In this document: in pieces, positions 19,049 through 27,337 of the stretch
Layout: every line of letters begins with the position of its first letter
How positions within the stretch are numbered: the first letter of the stretch is position 1
Assembly (NCBI GenBank): GCA_004293365.1
Contig: RDYN01000044.1
Coordinates: 1 to 64,000 of the forward strand
Reading direction: 5' to 3'
Source: Oscillatoriales cyanobacterium
Lineage (GTDB): Bacteria > Cyanobacteriota > Cyanobacteriia > Cyanobacteriales > Microcoleaceae
Length of the DNA stretch: 64,000 nt
The notes under the pieces: generated by a model
Told to the model about the DNA's origin: nothing
Databases searched by the model: none
The model's input: the letters and a program-made list of their open reading frames with translations, nothing else
Translations under genes and position numbers: made by a program

Positions 19049-20071
19049 ATGGAAATATTGTTGACGCTGGTGCTGGGTTCGGCGCTGTTTGTCTGGGGAA
19101 TGCGCTTCGGAAAGGCGTTAGTGCGATCGGGAGTGACGGCTAACGATCTGTTTAAGGGCCGAAACTCGATCGCCCTGCTGTTTTTGGGTTTTTACCTTGG
19201 CTTGCTGCTGCTGGCGTTAAATCTGCCTCAAATGCCTGTTTTGCCGATCGACTGGCGCGTGCACGGGATGCGAGTAACTTGGACTCTGCTGCGGGTGATG
19301 CTGATGGGAGTCTGCGGGATTGGGTTTACTGTAAGTTGGCTGACGGCGCGATCGCAAGTAATCGCAGTAATTTTAATTGGCTTGTTGGGCTTGGGAGGAT
19401 TTACAAGCGCTGAAGCTTATTTTCTAGCGCCAATTTACGCTGATTTAATCGATAACTTGCGGCCAAACGGTGTATTTCGGCAAACATCTGACAGCAGTTG
19501 CGCGCCGGCCGCCTTAGCAACAGTTTTGAAGCGTTGGGGAATGGATGCGACGGAATCGAGCGTAGCGCGTTTGGCGGGCACGAGTCGCTTGGGAACTTCG
19601 ATGCCGCAGTTAATTGTAGCAGCAAGAGCGTTGGGTGTGAACGCAATAGAATTAAGGCCGACTTGGGAGCAAATGCAGCAAATCAATCGCCCCGGAGTGC
19701 TGTCAATTTCGCTGGCTACTGGGGCTATCAAACGGCCGCACGCGGTGGCTTTGCTGGCGATAAATGACAGTGTAGCTATTATTGGCGATCCGGCGCCGGG
19801 GAAGATATTTTATTTAGACAGAGCAACTTTAGCTCGGTTTTGGCTGAAGGAATACGTGCCGATTTTTCGATCGACTGATATTTTATTAAGTGACAAGCAA
19901 GCTATTGATTATTTGACTAAGTTAGGATATAATTCTGGGAATCTAAGAACAGACATCGAGCGCTTTCAAACAGATAATAAAATGAAAGTCAGCGGAAAAT
20001 TAGACAGGATGACTGAATTAATGTTGAGCGGTGCTTTTTTGGAGGGCGTGCCGAGATTGGATGGTAAATAG
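19049..20071 (+). CDS. Membrane protein with C39-peptidase-like domain and C-terminal peptidoglycan-binding-like repeat
   Basis: 340 residues. Four hydrophobic segments occupy ~1-20, 41-60, 80-99 and 104-125. A papain-like C39 domain follows: Gln145 and Cys151 (RQTSDSSCAPAALATVL), His231 (RPHAVALLAI) and Asp247 (IIGDPAPG), which form a complete catalytic set. The last ~60 residues (KQAIDYLTKLGY...DIERFQ...SGKLDRMTELML) resemble a PG_binding_1 repeat. C39 enzymes usually cut double-glycine leaders during bacteriocin export, but no ABC domain is fused or adjacent, so this is better called a stand-alone C39-like cysteine protease. Substrate unknown. Confidence 0.8.
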   Translation: MEILLTLVLGSALFVWGMRFGKALVRSGVTANDLFKGRNSIALLFLGFYLGLLLLALNLPQMPVLPIDWRVHGMRVTWTLLRVMLMGVCGIGFTVSWLTARSQVIAVILIGLLGLGGFTSAEAYFLAPIYADLIDNLRPNGVFRQTSDSSCAPAALATVLKRWGMDATESSVARLAGTSRLGTSMPQLIVAARALGVNAIELRPTWEQMQQINRPGVLSISLATGAIKRPHAVALLAINDSVAIIGDPAPGKIFYLDRATLARFWLKEYVPIFRSTDILLSDKQAIDYLTKLGYNSGNLRTDIERFQTDNKMKVSGKLDRMTELMLSGAFLEGVPRLDGK

Positions 20072-20189
20072 TTAGCTGTAGGGTGCGGATCCCTCGACAA
20101 TCTCTTGCATAAAAATCGACTTTTCGACTAGCGACGCACCTCAACCATTGCGCGTTGAATAAACAAAGCAAAATATCGCTTGAGATTCG

Positions 20190-20229
20190 GCAATATTCAC
20201 AGCCTTCTGAAGCTCTTTGAGTAACTAAT
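20190..20229. repeat. Duplicated fragment of the adjacent HNH gene
   Basis: 40 bp starting GCAATATTCACAGCCTTCTG match positions 20605-20644, inside the 5' part of the HNH gene, with only two mismatches. The copy lies just downstream of that gene's stop, in the same orientation, and is out of any coding context. Confidence 0.8.
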
Positions 20230-20265
20230 TTAGCGATCGCTCGATTTGTTAATCCCTTGCCTTGT

Positions 20266-20679
20266 TTATGGATATCGTCCTTGATTAATCAAAACTTGAC
20301 GTTCAAGTATGCGATTAGAAGCGTTGAGTTTGAGTAATCTTCCAGTAGCTCTACCAATCTGAGTGATGCCTTCAATTCTAGCATCATTAAGAACAAAGTG
20401 TTCTTCCCAGACCTGGCGGCGTGGATTAAACAAAGGAACAATTTCGTCATTAACTGGGTCTATTGTAGCTAAATCAGAACCTTTATAGCGGTTACAAGAT
20501 AAACAAGAAAGATCTAAATTATCAGCACGAGTTTGACTCTCATGTTTTAAGGCAATAATATGGTCTACTTCATGGCTGTATATTGAAACATCTTGATGAA
20601 TTAAGCAATATTCACAGCATTTTGAAGCTCTTTGAGTAACTAATCTGCGGAGTTCGGCAGAAATTGAAGTAGAAGTCAT
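20266..20679 (-). CDS. HNH endonuclease domain protein
   Basis: 137 residues. The HNH fold is visible as CCEYC (~22-26), EVDHIIALKHESQTRADNLDLSC with catalytic His in DHI and the structural Asn in ADNL, and a second zinc pair CLSCNRYKGSD. The C-terminal half (LFNPRRQVWEEHFVL) is the usual tail of the small cyanobacterial HNH family. Its ATG directly abuts the TAA of the upstream small gene, so the two form a translationally coupled pair. Biological target unknown; a stand-alone HNH could be a mobile or defensive nuclease. Confidence 0.88.
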   Translation of the reverse strand: MTSTSISAELRRLVTQRASKCCEYCLIHQDVSIYSHEVDHIIALKHESQTRADNLDLSCLSCNRYKGSDLATIDPVNDEIVPLFNPRRQVWEEHFVLNDARIEGITQIGRATGRLLKLNASNRILERQVLINQGRYP

Positions 20680-21060
20680 TTATTGAATAGCTGAATAGGC
20701 TCTTGCTTTAAGTAAAATCATTAGATGTTCTAGCTGTTCGTAAACGTCTAATTCTGCTATTTCCATTGGAGTGAGTGTTGCTTCGCGGTTTTTGTCGAGC
20801 AAATTTTGCAGTCGTGTCTGAGCATTTTGTGAAACCTTAAAACTCACAATGTCTTGGGGAGTTGGAGTTTTTATCAAAAAGTCGAGAACTTCTCGATAAA
20901 CTGCGGGAATATCGGCAGTATTAGTTTTGATTTCGGGTTCGGTAGTTGTTGGCTTTTTAGTGACTTCTAGAAGTTGCCAAAGCAGTTCGGGCAAGCGATT
21001 TTGCAGGGGTTCTAGACGTTGAGCCAGTTCGTCGGGAATTTGAAGGGTGATTGTTGCCAT
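20680..21060 (-). CDS. Small conserved protein paired with the HNH gene
   Basis: 126 residues, not recognised as a named family. The first ~17 residues (MATITLQIPDELAQRLE) resemble a ribbon-helix-helix strand-helix start, as in CopG/Arc-type DNA-binding antitoxins. The rest is helical and leucine-rich (VYEQLEHLMILLKARAY). It is immediately upstream of, and coupled to, the HNH gene. An antitoxin or partner role is inference. Confidence 0.7.
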   Translation of the reverse strand: MATITLQIPDELAQRLEPLQNRLPELLWQLLEVTKKPTTTEPEIKTNTADIPAVYREVLDFLIKTPTPQDIVSFKVSQNAQTRLQNLLDKNREATLTPMEIAELDVYEQLEHLMILLKARAYSAIQ

Positions 21061-21245
21061 TGTTTTTAGTGACTGACGCTCTAATTGGATCCTAGCACAA
21101 AAGAAGTACGATCGCCCTTATTTTAAAACTGGAAAGTAAGCGCGTGCGTAGCTATCCCGAGGGTGAATCGCCCTTCCCGATCGCGGTTATTTTACTTTAC
21201 TAAGCAAGTGCGATCGAACGATCGATATTGCAGCATTCTCAATCA

Positions 21246-21407
21246 GCGAGCGAGAAACCGGGTTTCTGACGAAAAATATTGGATGGGATGCAAAGTTTTT
21301 GCCAGAAACCCGGTTTCTGACCCCCAATAAGCGAGCGAGAAACCGGGTTTCTGACGAAAAATATGGGATGGGATGCAAAGTATGAGCCAGAAACCCGGTT
21401 TCTGACC
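21246..21407. repeat. Two tandem copies of an AGAAACCCGGTTTCT palindrome-bearing repeat
   Basis: Units at 21246-21323 and 21331-21407 start GCGAGCGAGAAACCGGGTTT and end AGAAACCCGGTTTCTGACCC. Each has an inverted pair of the AAACCGGGTTTCT motif around a variable middle. Related copies lie at 31371-31437 and 38107-38175. Confidence 0.85.
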
Positions 21408-21433
21408 CGCAGCGCAAGAAGTGCGATCGAACC

Positions 21434-21961
21434 CTAATTAACTATATTGTCGTCAATGTCTAGATTTTGTATTGATAGTTTTGCAGGTAGCGGTACAGTT
21501 ATTTGCAGAAAAACATCAATTGTTATTTGATTATTATCACAAATTATATTAGTTACATTAACTTTACTATTTTCAGATAAACCCTCTTGAATAGGGAATT
21601 TAGCAGGTGACTTAGTTTTATATCCAGCATCCTCAAGCCATTCAGCAATATTTCTCCAGTTACCTATCTTTTCATTACATTTGCCGATCAGACCTTTAAC
21701 ATACTTATAGATACTGGCGCAGAGGTCACTTTCAACGCCTTTAGCATCCTTCCCCAGCTTTTCGGCCATTTCACCGGGACTGTAGCCACAAAGTAACCCC
21801 CGCAAGTGTAGCTTCTCAACGGGGGTAAGTCGTTTTCCCTTAGCCGAGGCCAAGTCTGTGTAGAGGGTTTCCAAGTCCCACTGGTGGGCGGCTTGGGTGA
21901 ACTGCTGGTTTGTGGGTGCCATAGATTGAGGGGTAGAAAATTCCTGATGGAATCCTAACAT
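21434..21961 (-). CDS. VMAP-N-like helical domain protein (stand-alone)
   Basis: 175 residues from the ATG at 21961. This start is preferred to a GTG at 22081 because AGGA sits 3-4 bp upstream; an ATG at 21922 is also possible. Residues ~45-100 (KRLTPVEKLHLRGLLCGYSPGEMAEKLG...SDLCASIYKYVKGLIG) look like the helix-turn-helix-like domain at the N-terminus of cyanobacterial vWA-MoxR-associated (VMAP) and NACHT/STAND proteins. Those proteins carry effector domains after it; here only ~75 unassigned residues follow (EWLEDAGYKT..., VTNIICDNNQITIDVFLQ). The family match is by eye. Confidence 0.65.
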   Translation of the reverse strand: MLGFHQEFSTPQSMAPTNQQFTQAAHQWDLETLYTDLASAKGKRLTPVEKLHLRGLLCGYSPGEMAEKLGKDAKGVESDLCASIYKYVKGLIGKCNEKIGNWRNIAEWLEDAGYKTKSPAKFPIQEGLSENSKVNVTNIICDNNQITIDVFLQITVPLPAKLSIQNLDIDDNIVN

Positions 21962-22359
21962 AATTCCTGACGTGAGTTGTAAAAATATAACGTATGGGTA
22001 GCTTACTATAAGTGAATGCTGAAAGGCAAAGGGTGCTGTTTGCGAGTCAAAAGGTTTATGAGATTGCTTTTTGGCTGTCACTGACTAAAGTTAGCGATCG
22101 GGCAGGAGACACAGGCTGAAACCTGATGTACTTCGGGCTTTGGTTGTAGTCTCTGGGGCGGTAACGAAATTTTTTAATTTATTTTCTGGGTTTTGCATAA
22201 TTTTGTGGATGTGGCCCTGATAGATAAGTAGGAGGGTGCAATGCGCCTTCTGGGGATTGAGCTCTTTGTGAGTGCGATCGGGCAAAGCTTTGCTATGCAA
22301 AACTTTTGTTTAGTATTTGGTGGCTGTAGGTAGTAAACAAAATAGGGAGGAAACAGTGT

Positions 22360-22809
22360 ATGTGGTGGAGCGATTGGTATGAATGTAGTTTTGACAGTAA
22401 TGGGGAGATAGATACTAGACAAGTAGAGAACGCACCAAACGACCCAGGCTTATATGCGATCGCAACCAAAACCAGCCGTGGCTCTTACACCGTTGAATAC
22501 ATTGGAATGTCTAAAAAAAGTATGCGGAAAAGGTTGCAAGCCCACTTTTCTGGAAAAGAAACAAGAGGAAATCGCGTCATCAGAGAATTATTGAACAGCA
22601 AGAAGGATGGCCGAAGTGTAGGCTTTTCGATGTTAAATGCACTTTACTTTTGTTATGTAGAAGTCCCAAAGGATGAGGTTAAAGAGTTGGAATCTCGTTT
22701 TATACGGTCTATGACACCGATTGCCAACTTACAGGAAAACTCAAGTATGCCAAAACTTCCAATAGATTTGGAAGATGCCAATGTTGAAGTTGAGCTAGAT
22801 GATGATTAG
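22360..22809 (+). CDS. GIY-YIG nuclease-domain protein
   Basis: 149 residues. The two-part signature is GLY at 30-32 and VEYIG at 45-49, followed by basic RKRLQAHF (56-63) and the metal-binding Glu in ELESRFIRSMTPIANLQ (Glu111), which is the canonical E...P...N ending. This is the compact GIY-YIG fold seen in intron-encoded nucleases and DNA-repair proteins. It lies 88 bp upstream of the VWA gene on the same strand and may belong to the same transcript. Whether it is part of the chaperone system or a chance neighbour is open. Confidence 0.8.
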   Translation: MWWSDWYECSFDSNGEIDTRQVENAPNDPGLYAIATKTSRGSYTVEYIGMSKKSMRKRLQAHFSGKETRGNRVIRELLNSKKDGRSVGFSMLNALYFCYVEVPKDEVKELESRFIRSMTPIANLQENSSMPKLPIDLEDANVEVELDDD

Positions 22810-22897
22810 TAGCTAGTTGGATTTTTATTACTCGATAACTCTGACTATACATCTGGTCAACTAATTACAGAGCTGACATTCAAATAGAATAAACTAA

Positions 22898-23506
22898 ATG
22901 ATTGATCGTCTTAAAAACTATGACATTGCCATCTTACTAGATCGTTCTGGGTCGATGGTTATTGAGGATTGTGCTAATGGTAAGTCCCGATGGGAATATG
23001 CCCGTGAAAATGTTGAAGCAGTAGCAGCCCGTGCCAACAAGATCGACTCCGATGGGATTACAGTCGTAGTATTTGGAAGTAAGGTCACAGTATACGAAAA
23101 CACAACACCTAACCAGATCCAACAAATCTATGATGAGGTAGAGCCTATGGGAAACACTGCTACTGATGCGGCATTAGAAGCGGTATTAACACCTGAATGG
23201 TTTCAAGGGCGCAAGAGCGGAACTCGCAAGCCCATGATTATTATTGTTTTTACGGATGGAAAGCCAAACGATCGAGATGCTCTGGAAAAAGTAATCGTCA
23301 ATGCAGCCAACAGCATTGAGCGCGATGAAGATTTGGGCATATCCTTTGTTCAAGTTGGATATGACAAGGGCGCTTCTGAATTTCTTGCGTATCTGGATGA
23401 CAATCTAACTGCTAAAACCAAGTTTGATGTAGTCGATACTAAATCTATGGAAGAATTAGAAGAAATTGGTGTAATTGGGTTGCTTAATGCCGCTTTGGAT
23501 GATTAG
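22898..23506 (+). CDS. VWA-domain protein (TerF/TerY-like)
   Basis: 202 residues, essentially one von Willebrand factor A domain. The metal-ion-dependent adhesion site is complete: DRSGS at 15-19, Thr in NTATDAAL (~82) and Asp in VFTDGKPND (~118). There is no signal peptide, so it is cytosolic. Cytosolic VWA proteins of this size are typical adaptors for AAA+ ATPases (MoxR, Ter, VMAP systems). It heads the plus-strand operon leading to the Hsp70 and ClpB-like genes; the gap to the next start is 75 bp. Confidence 0.88.
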   Translation: MIDRLKNYDIAILLDRSGSMVIEDCANGKSRWEYARENVEAVAARANKIDSDGITVVVFGSKVTVYENTTPNQIQQIYDEVEPMGNTATDAALEAVLTPEWFQGRKSGTRKPMIIIVFTDGKPNDRDALEKVIVNAANSIERDEDLGISFVQVGYDKGASEFLAYLDDNLTAKTKFDVVDTKSMEELEEIGVIGLLNAALDD

Positions 23507-23581
23507 GTAAGTCAGTGCATGGTTGGTTTGTCGCTCGATTAGACTATTTAACAATAACATCATCAAAGTGGAGGGTAAGAC

Positions 23582-25363
23582 GTGGTAAGTAGCTTAAGTT
23601 TACGAGATAGAAATTATCGAATCGCTATTGCGATCGACTTTGGTACAGCCCGATCGGGTTATGCTTATCAGTTTTTTGAAGACAAGGATGTAAAAGAGCC
23701 TATATTTCGGAATAAATGGCCAGATACCAATGAGTTTTATCCTAAAACTTTAACTGAAATATTATTTAGTTCTGATGGTACTGTGGAGGCGTGGGGACAT
23801 ACGGCAAGGAAAAGATTTCCTCACCTAACGGAAGAAGCTTCGGACAAGAGTTACATCTTTATTGACAATTTCAAGACGCTACTCCATGAAGGAAAAGATC
23901 GTGATGAAGATGGCCCCTTCATTATGAGGGAAGGTCAGAAATTTTCAGTGCTGAGATTGATCGCTGAATTTCTAAAGTTAGTTAAAGAAACTGCTCTCAA
24001 AGATATTTCAGAAACGCTTGGTGGAGCAGGTTTGTTGGATGAAAACGAGATTCGCTGGTGTTTAACTGTCCCAGCAGTGTGGGGAGAAGATAGTAAGCAG
24101 ATTATGCGTCGTGCTGCTGAATTAGCTGGATTGATTGGGGAAGAAAGTCAAGAGGCAGAAAGATTACTCTTGGTTTTAGAGCCAGAAGCGGCTGCGGTTC
24201 ATTGTCAGCAGGTGATGATGCGACAAAAGGAATCTGCCTTGGAAAATGGCAAAGTGATTATGATTGTTGATGCGGGTGGAGGAACAGTTGATATTACTGT
24301 TCATGAAGTCAAGGGAGGACAGGGCTTAGATGAATTAATTCCCTGCGGGGGCGGATTGCATGGTTCTAAGTATGTGGACAGGAACTTTCGAGAATTCCTT
24401 GCTCGAAAGCTATCTGCTGAGGCGATGGATAAATTCCAAGCTGAATGGCCCGTAGAATATGCCAAGCTCATAAGCGAAACATGGGAAAATATTAAATGCA
24501 GTTATGACGCAACGCCTAACTGGAGAGCTTCTATCGAAATTCCGCGTAGGCTGGAAAAAATTCTTGAGGACAGCTTTCCAGAGGTTTTAGACCAGTTGGC
24601 AAATGCTCAAGGTGGCGATAATACTGTAATCCGGCTGACGAACCAAGACATGGAGACAATCTTTAACTCTGTCGTTAATCAGCTTATTAGCAAGGTCAAA
24701 AACCAATTTACTGCCCTTGAAGATCGTCCATGCGATATTCTCTTTTTGGTAGGTGGATTTGCCGAATCTCCTTTACTAAAGAAACGAATTCAGGAAGAGT
24801 TTGGTAGCAGAGTTAAAAGAGTTGTGATTCCAGATCGCCCTGGTGCGGCTGTCCTTCTTGGTGCGGCTTCTTTTGGGGTAGAGCCAGGGGTTGTGATTGC
24901 TCGGCGATCTAGGCTGACTTATGGCAAAGGCTGCATGAGTCCCTTTGAAAATGGCAAAGACCCAGAGGATAAGCGCATACCAAAAGAGTTGGTGAGTAAG
25001 CTCTTTCAGCAAGAAGAAGACTGCGATTATTGTAATGGAAGATTTGATATATTTGTTGGTGCTGGCGATCGCGTTCCTAATGATGCTGTTGTTACTCGAA
25101 GCTATCAAATCCCTCCCAATCAGACAGAATTGACGGTAACGTTTCTCTCAACATCTAATCCTAGAGTTCGCTATACGGATGAGGAAGGAGTGAGCGAGAT
25201 TGCTCAAACTGAGTTGCGGTTGCCATTCGCACCTAAAGACAAGTCATCTAAGCGCATGGAAATAGAAATGCAATTTGGTCTTTCGGAAGTCGTTGCCTAT
25301 GCGATCGATCCCATCAGTGGCAATCGAGAAAGATGTAATTTCAGATTTTCTTCTAGTTACTAA
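23582..25363 (+). CDS. Hsp70-family ATPase, HSPA12-like
   Basis: 593 residues. Actin/Hsp70 ATPase motifs are present: phosphate-1 AIDFGTARSGYAY (~17-29), phosphate-2 IVDAGGGTVDITVHE (~228-242) and the adenosine motif FLVGGFAESPLLKK (~388-401). Segments EIRWCLTVPAVW and LVLEPEAAAVHCQ strongly recall vertebrate HSPA12A/B rather than DnaK. After ~430 there is a beta-rich tail with a CDYC pair (~485); the helical lid and EEVD-type end of DnaK are missing. GTG start at 23582 with GGAGGGTAAG upstream. The next gene begins 15 bp after its stop and carries a GrpE-like segment, so an Hsp70-exchange-factor pair is plausible. Confidence 0.88.
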   Translation: MVSSLSLRDRNYRIAIAIDFGTARSGYAYQFFEDKDVKEPIFRNKWPDTNEFYPKTLTEILFSSDGTVEAWGHTARKRFPHLTEEASDKSYIFIDNFKTLLHEGKDRDEDGPFIMREGQKFSVLRLIAEFLKLVKETALKDISETLGGAGLLDENEIRWCLTVPAVWGEDSKQIMRRAAELAGLIGEESQEAERLLLVLEPEAAAVHCQQVMMRQKESALENGKVIMIVDAGGGTVDITVHEVKGGQGLDELIPCGGGLHGSKYVDRNFREFLARKLSAEAMDKFQAEWPVEYAKLISETWENIKCSYDATPNWRASIEIPRRLEKILEDSFPEVLDQLANAQGGDNTVIRLTNQDMETIFNSVVNQLISKVKNQFTALEDRPCDILFLVGGFAESPLLKKRIQEEFGSRVKRVVIPDRPGAAVLLGAASFGVEPGVVIARRSRLTYGKGCMSPFENGKDPEDKRIPKELVSKLFQQEEDCDYCNGRFDIFVGAGDRVPNDAVVTRSYQIPPNQTELTVTFLSTSNPRVRYTDEEGVSEIAQTELRLPFAPKDKSSKRMEIEMQFGLSEVVAYAIDPISGNRERCNFRFSSSY

Positions 25364-25378
25364 TTGCAGGAGTATAAT

Positions 25379-27337
25379 ATGAGTCATCAATTTCAAATTG
25401 TATTTAAGTCTCGTGAATCGCCCGCGCATTATCTCCAAACTTCATATCATTGGTATAAGGAGATCAAGACTTTCGATTTCTCACTTGAACGTGAGAGAGT
25501 TTTTACATTGATTGAAAGTTATGGACAAGATGTGATGTTGTGTTTGGCAGAACTTATATCTGATCTTCGTCAAAATTCAGATATCAGCTCAGAAATTGAA
25601 GAATTTATTCAAGTAAGTCAAGATAAAGATCTACTTAGAGATAAAGTCCAAAAGTTGTTGTTAGAGTATTCAGATATGAAATCATCTAACCAGGCTTTGA
25701 AAACAACTATCTCTGGATTGGTTGAGTCTAAAGCCAACAAAGAATTAGCGCAATTGCGAAGTCAAATTACAGAACTTCAACGAAACATCGAAAATGTCGA
25801 GCATCGCAACAGACAACTTAGCGGTGAGTTATCAAACGAGAGAAATCGGAGTAGTAAATACCGACAAAGCGATACAGAATATCACCGCCTTAATCAGCAA
25901 TATAACGATCTTATTCATAAGTACAATACTTTGCAGAACCAAGTTGCTAGTATTCCTCAAATTACACAAGAAAACGAGAAGCTGAAAAAGTCTAAGCAGG
26001 ATTTAGAAAAACGAGTTCAAGAGATTGAACAGGAACTTCAAGAGGCTCAACAAAAGCTTTCGGTAGCGACGACTCGGTTACGCGGTCTTAACATCAACCC
26101 CAATTTGGCGGGTGGTGGCTCTCGCTCCGATCAACTTAAAAATGAATTTTCCCACCTGAAGATGGGATTATTTCACGAGGCAAGTAGCAAAGTCTTAAAC
26201 GGCTGGAGAGAGCGAGGTTCTACACTTACTTTTAGATCTGAAGAGTTTTCTAAGATCAAGTCCATCTTGTCTGAACGAGTCTTTTGTGGCGGCATGGCGT
26301 ACTTTGCCAAGGACAAAGCCGAAATTGACACAGAATTGCATTTGATTATGGAAGTCCTGTCAGGCATTGAAGATTTTAGTCTTACGCCACCAATCTCTCA
26401 AAAGATTCAGGCAAGAATCCAAGCGGGCTTGCTTTCTTCTAAGGGCGTAGATAACTCCGATCAAGCACTCACAAATTATGCCAACAAAGCGACAACACTT
26501 ATAGATCAAGATTTACGGCAAATCACAAACTGTAAAACGACAGGGGAAGCCTTGGCCGAAATCCTAAAGTTTGCTGAATCAGGTTTAAGGCTAGTTCGAG
26601 ACATTGTAAACGATCCAAACTCAGGTGAGCTTTTTATACCAGAGAATGGGGCTGCATTCGATGAAAGCTCTCACGAAACCAGAGATGAGAATAGAGTTCA
26701 AATCAAAATGACCGTCTGTGCAGGCTATCGCGTAGCAGGAAACGTCCTAGTAAAAGCTGATGTTATTACCTGTGATTCTGAACCTCTGTCAAAAAAAAAG
26801 GAAATGAACACGGCGTTGAATATTTCTAACGAGCCTCAAGAAGAAAGCAATCAACAAAGCTTGAAGAGTATTGAAGATGAAAAAAATAAGAATAAAGATC
26901 ATGAAGATGATAAAAAATCTCTGCCCCAGGAAATAAATATAGAGCATTCAAGTTCTATAGAAAATCAATCTTTAGATTCACAGAATAATCATCAAAAAGA
27001 GAACCCCAAAGATGAAAATCATGTAGAGTCTCAAAAAACTGATAGCAGGATAGATACAACTTTCAGTGGCAAGGTAATGTCTAATAGTGGGGTAGATTTC
27101 TGCATTGCCCCGCGCAATGATGCTCGCACACAAAGCGAAGCAGGATATGATGACAAATTAAACTTTGAAGGTTGGACTAATGGTGACAAGATGGTTGGCG
27201 CTGACGGAACAGAAGATGACAGATGGTATAAGGTGGCAGGGCAAGACTTTTGGGTTCCAGCCTGTTTTATCGATGGAGAACCACCCAGTAATTTATCACC
27301 CATGACTATTGAGGGAGGTGGTGATGAATCCAAGTAA
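25379..27337 (+). CDS. Coiled-coil protein with GrpE-like segment and C-terminal SH3-like domain
   Basis: 652 residues from the ATG at 25379, preceded by GCAGGAG. Residues ~75-235 form a long coiled coil (LRSQITELQRNIEN..., RVQEIEQELQEAQQKL). Residues ~425-465 read AAFDESSHETR...VCAGYRVAGNVLVKADVIT, which matches the order of the GrpE beta-domain end (FDPxxHEA...GYxLxxRVLRPAxV). An acidic, Lys/Gln-rich low-complexity linker spans ~470-575. The tail (~578-640; DFCIAPRNDARTQSE...DDRWYKVAGQDFWVPACFIDG) resembles a bacterial SH3 domain. Beside an Hsp70 gene, a nucleotide-exchange/tether role is likely but inferred. The 3' end overlaps the radical-SAM gene by 14 bp. Confidence 0.78.
   Translation: MSHQFQIVFKSRESPAHYLQTSYHWYKEIKTFDFSLERERVFTLIESYGQDVMLCLAELISDLRQNSDISSEIEEFIQVSQDKDLLRDKVQKLLLEYSDMKSSNQALKTTISGLVESKANKELAQLRSQITELQRNIENVEHRNRQLSGELSNERNRSSKYRQSDTEYHRLNQQYNDLIHKYNTLQNQVASIPQITQENEKLKKSKQDLEKRVQEIEQELQEAQQKLSVATTRLRGLNINPNLAGGGSRSDQLKNEFSHLKMGLFHEASSKVLNGWRERGSTLTFRSEEFSKIKSILSERVFCGGMAYFAKDKAEIDTELHLIMEVLSGIEDFSLTPPISQKIQARIQAGLLSSKGVDNSDQALTNYANKATTLIDQDLRQITNCKTTGEALAEILKFAESGLRLVRDIVNDPNSGELFIPENGAAFDESSHETRDENRVQIKMTVCAGYRVAGNVLVKADVITCDSEPLSKKKEMNTALNISNEPQEESNQQSLKSIEDEKNKNKDHEDDKKSLPQEINIEHSSSIENQSLDSQNNHQKENPKDENHVESQKTDSRIDTTFSGKVMSNSGVDFCIAPRNDARTQSEAGYDDKLNFEGWTNGDKMVGADGTEDDRWYKVAGQDFWVPACFIDGEPPSNLSPMTIEGGGDESK

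Noticed and set aside
21246-21407. CRISPR-like repeats
   Set aside because: Only two units with near-identical middles, and the motif is an inverted palindrome also dispersed singly elsewhere. No unique spacers and no cas genes.
22091-22359. Minus-strand ORFs between the VMAP-like and GIY-YIG genes
   Set aside because: Short, low-complexity and mutually overlapping; the region more likely holds promoters and repeat fragments.
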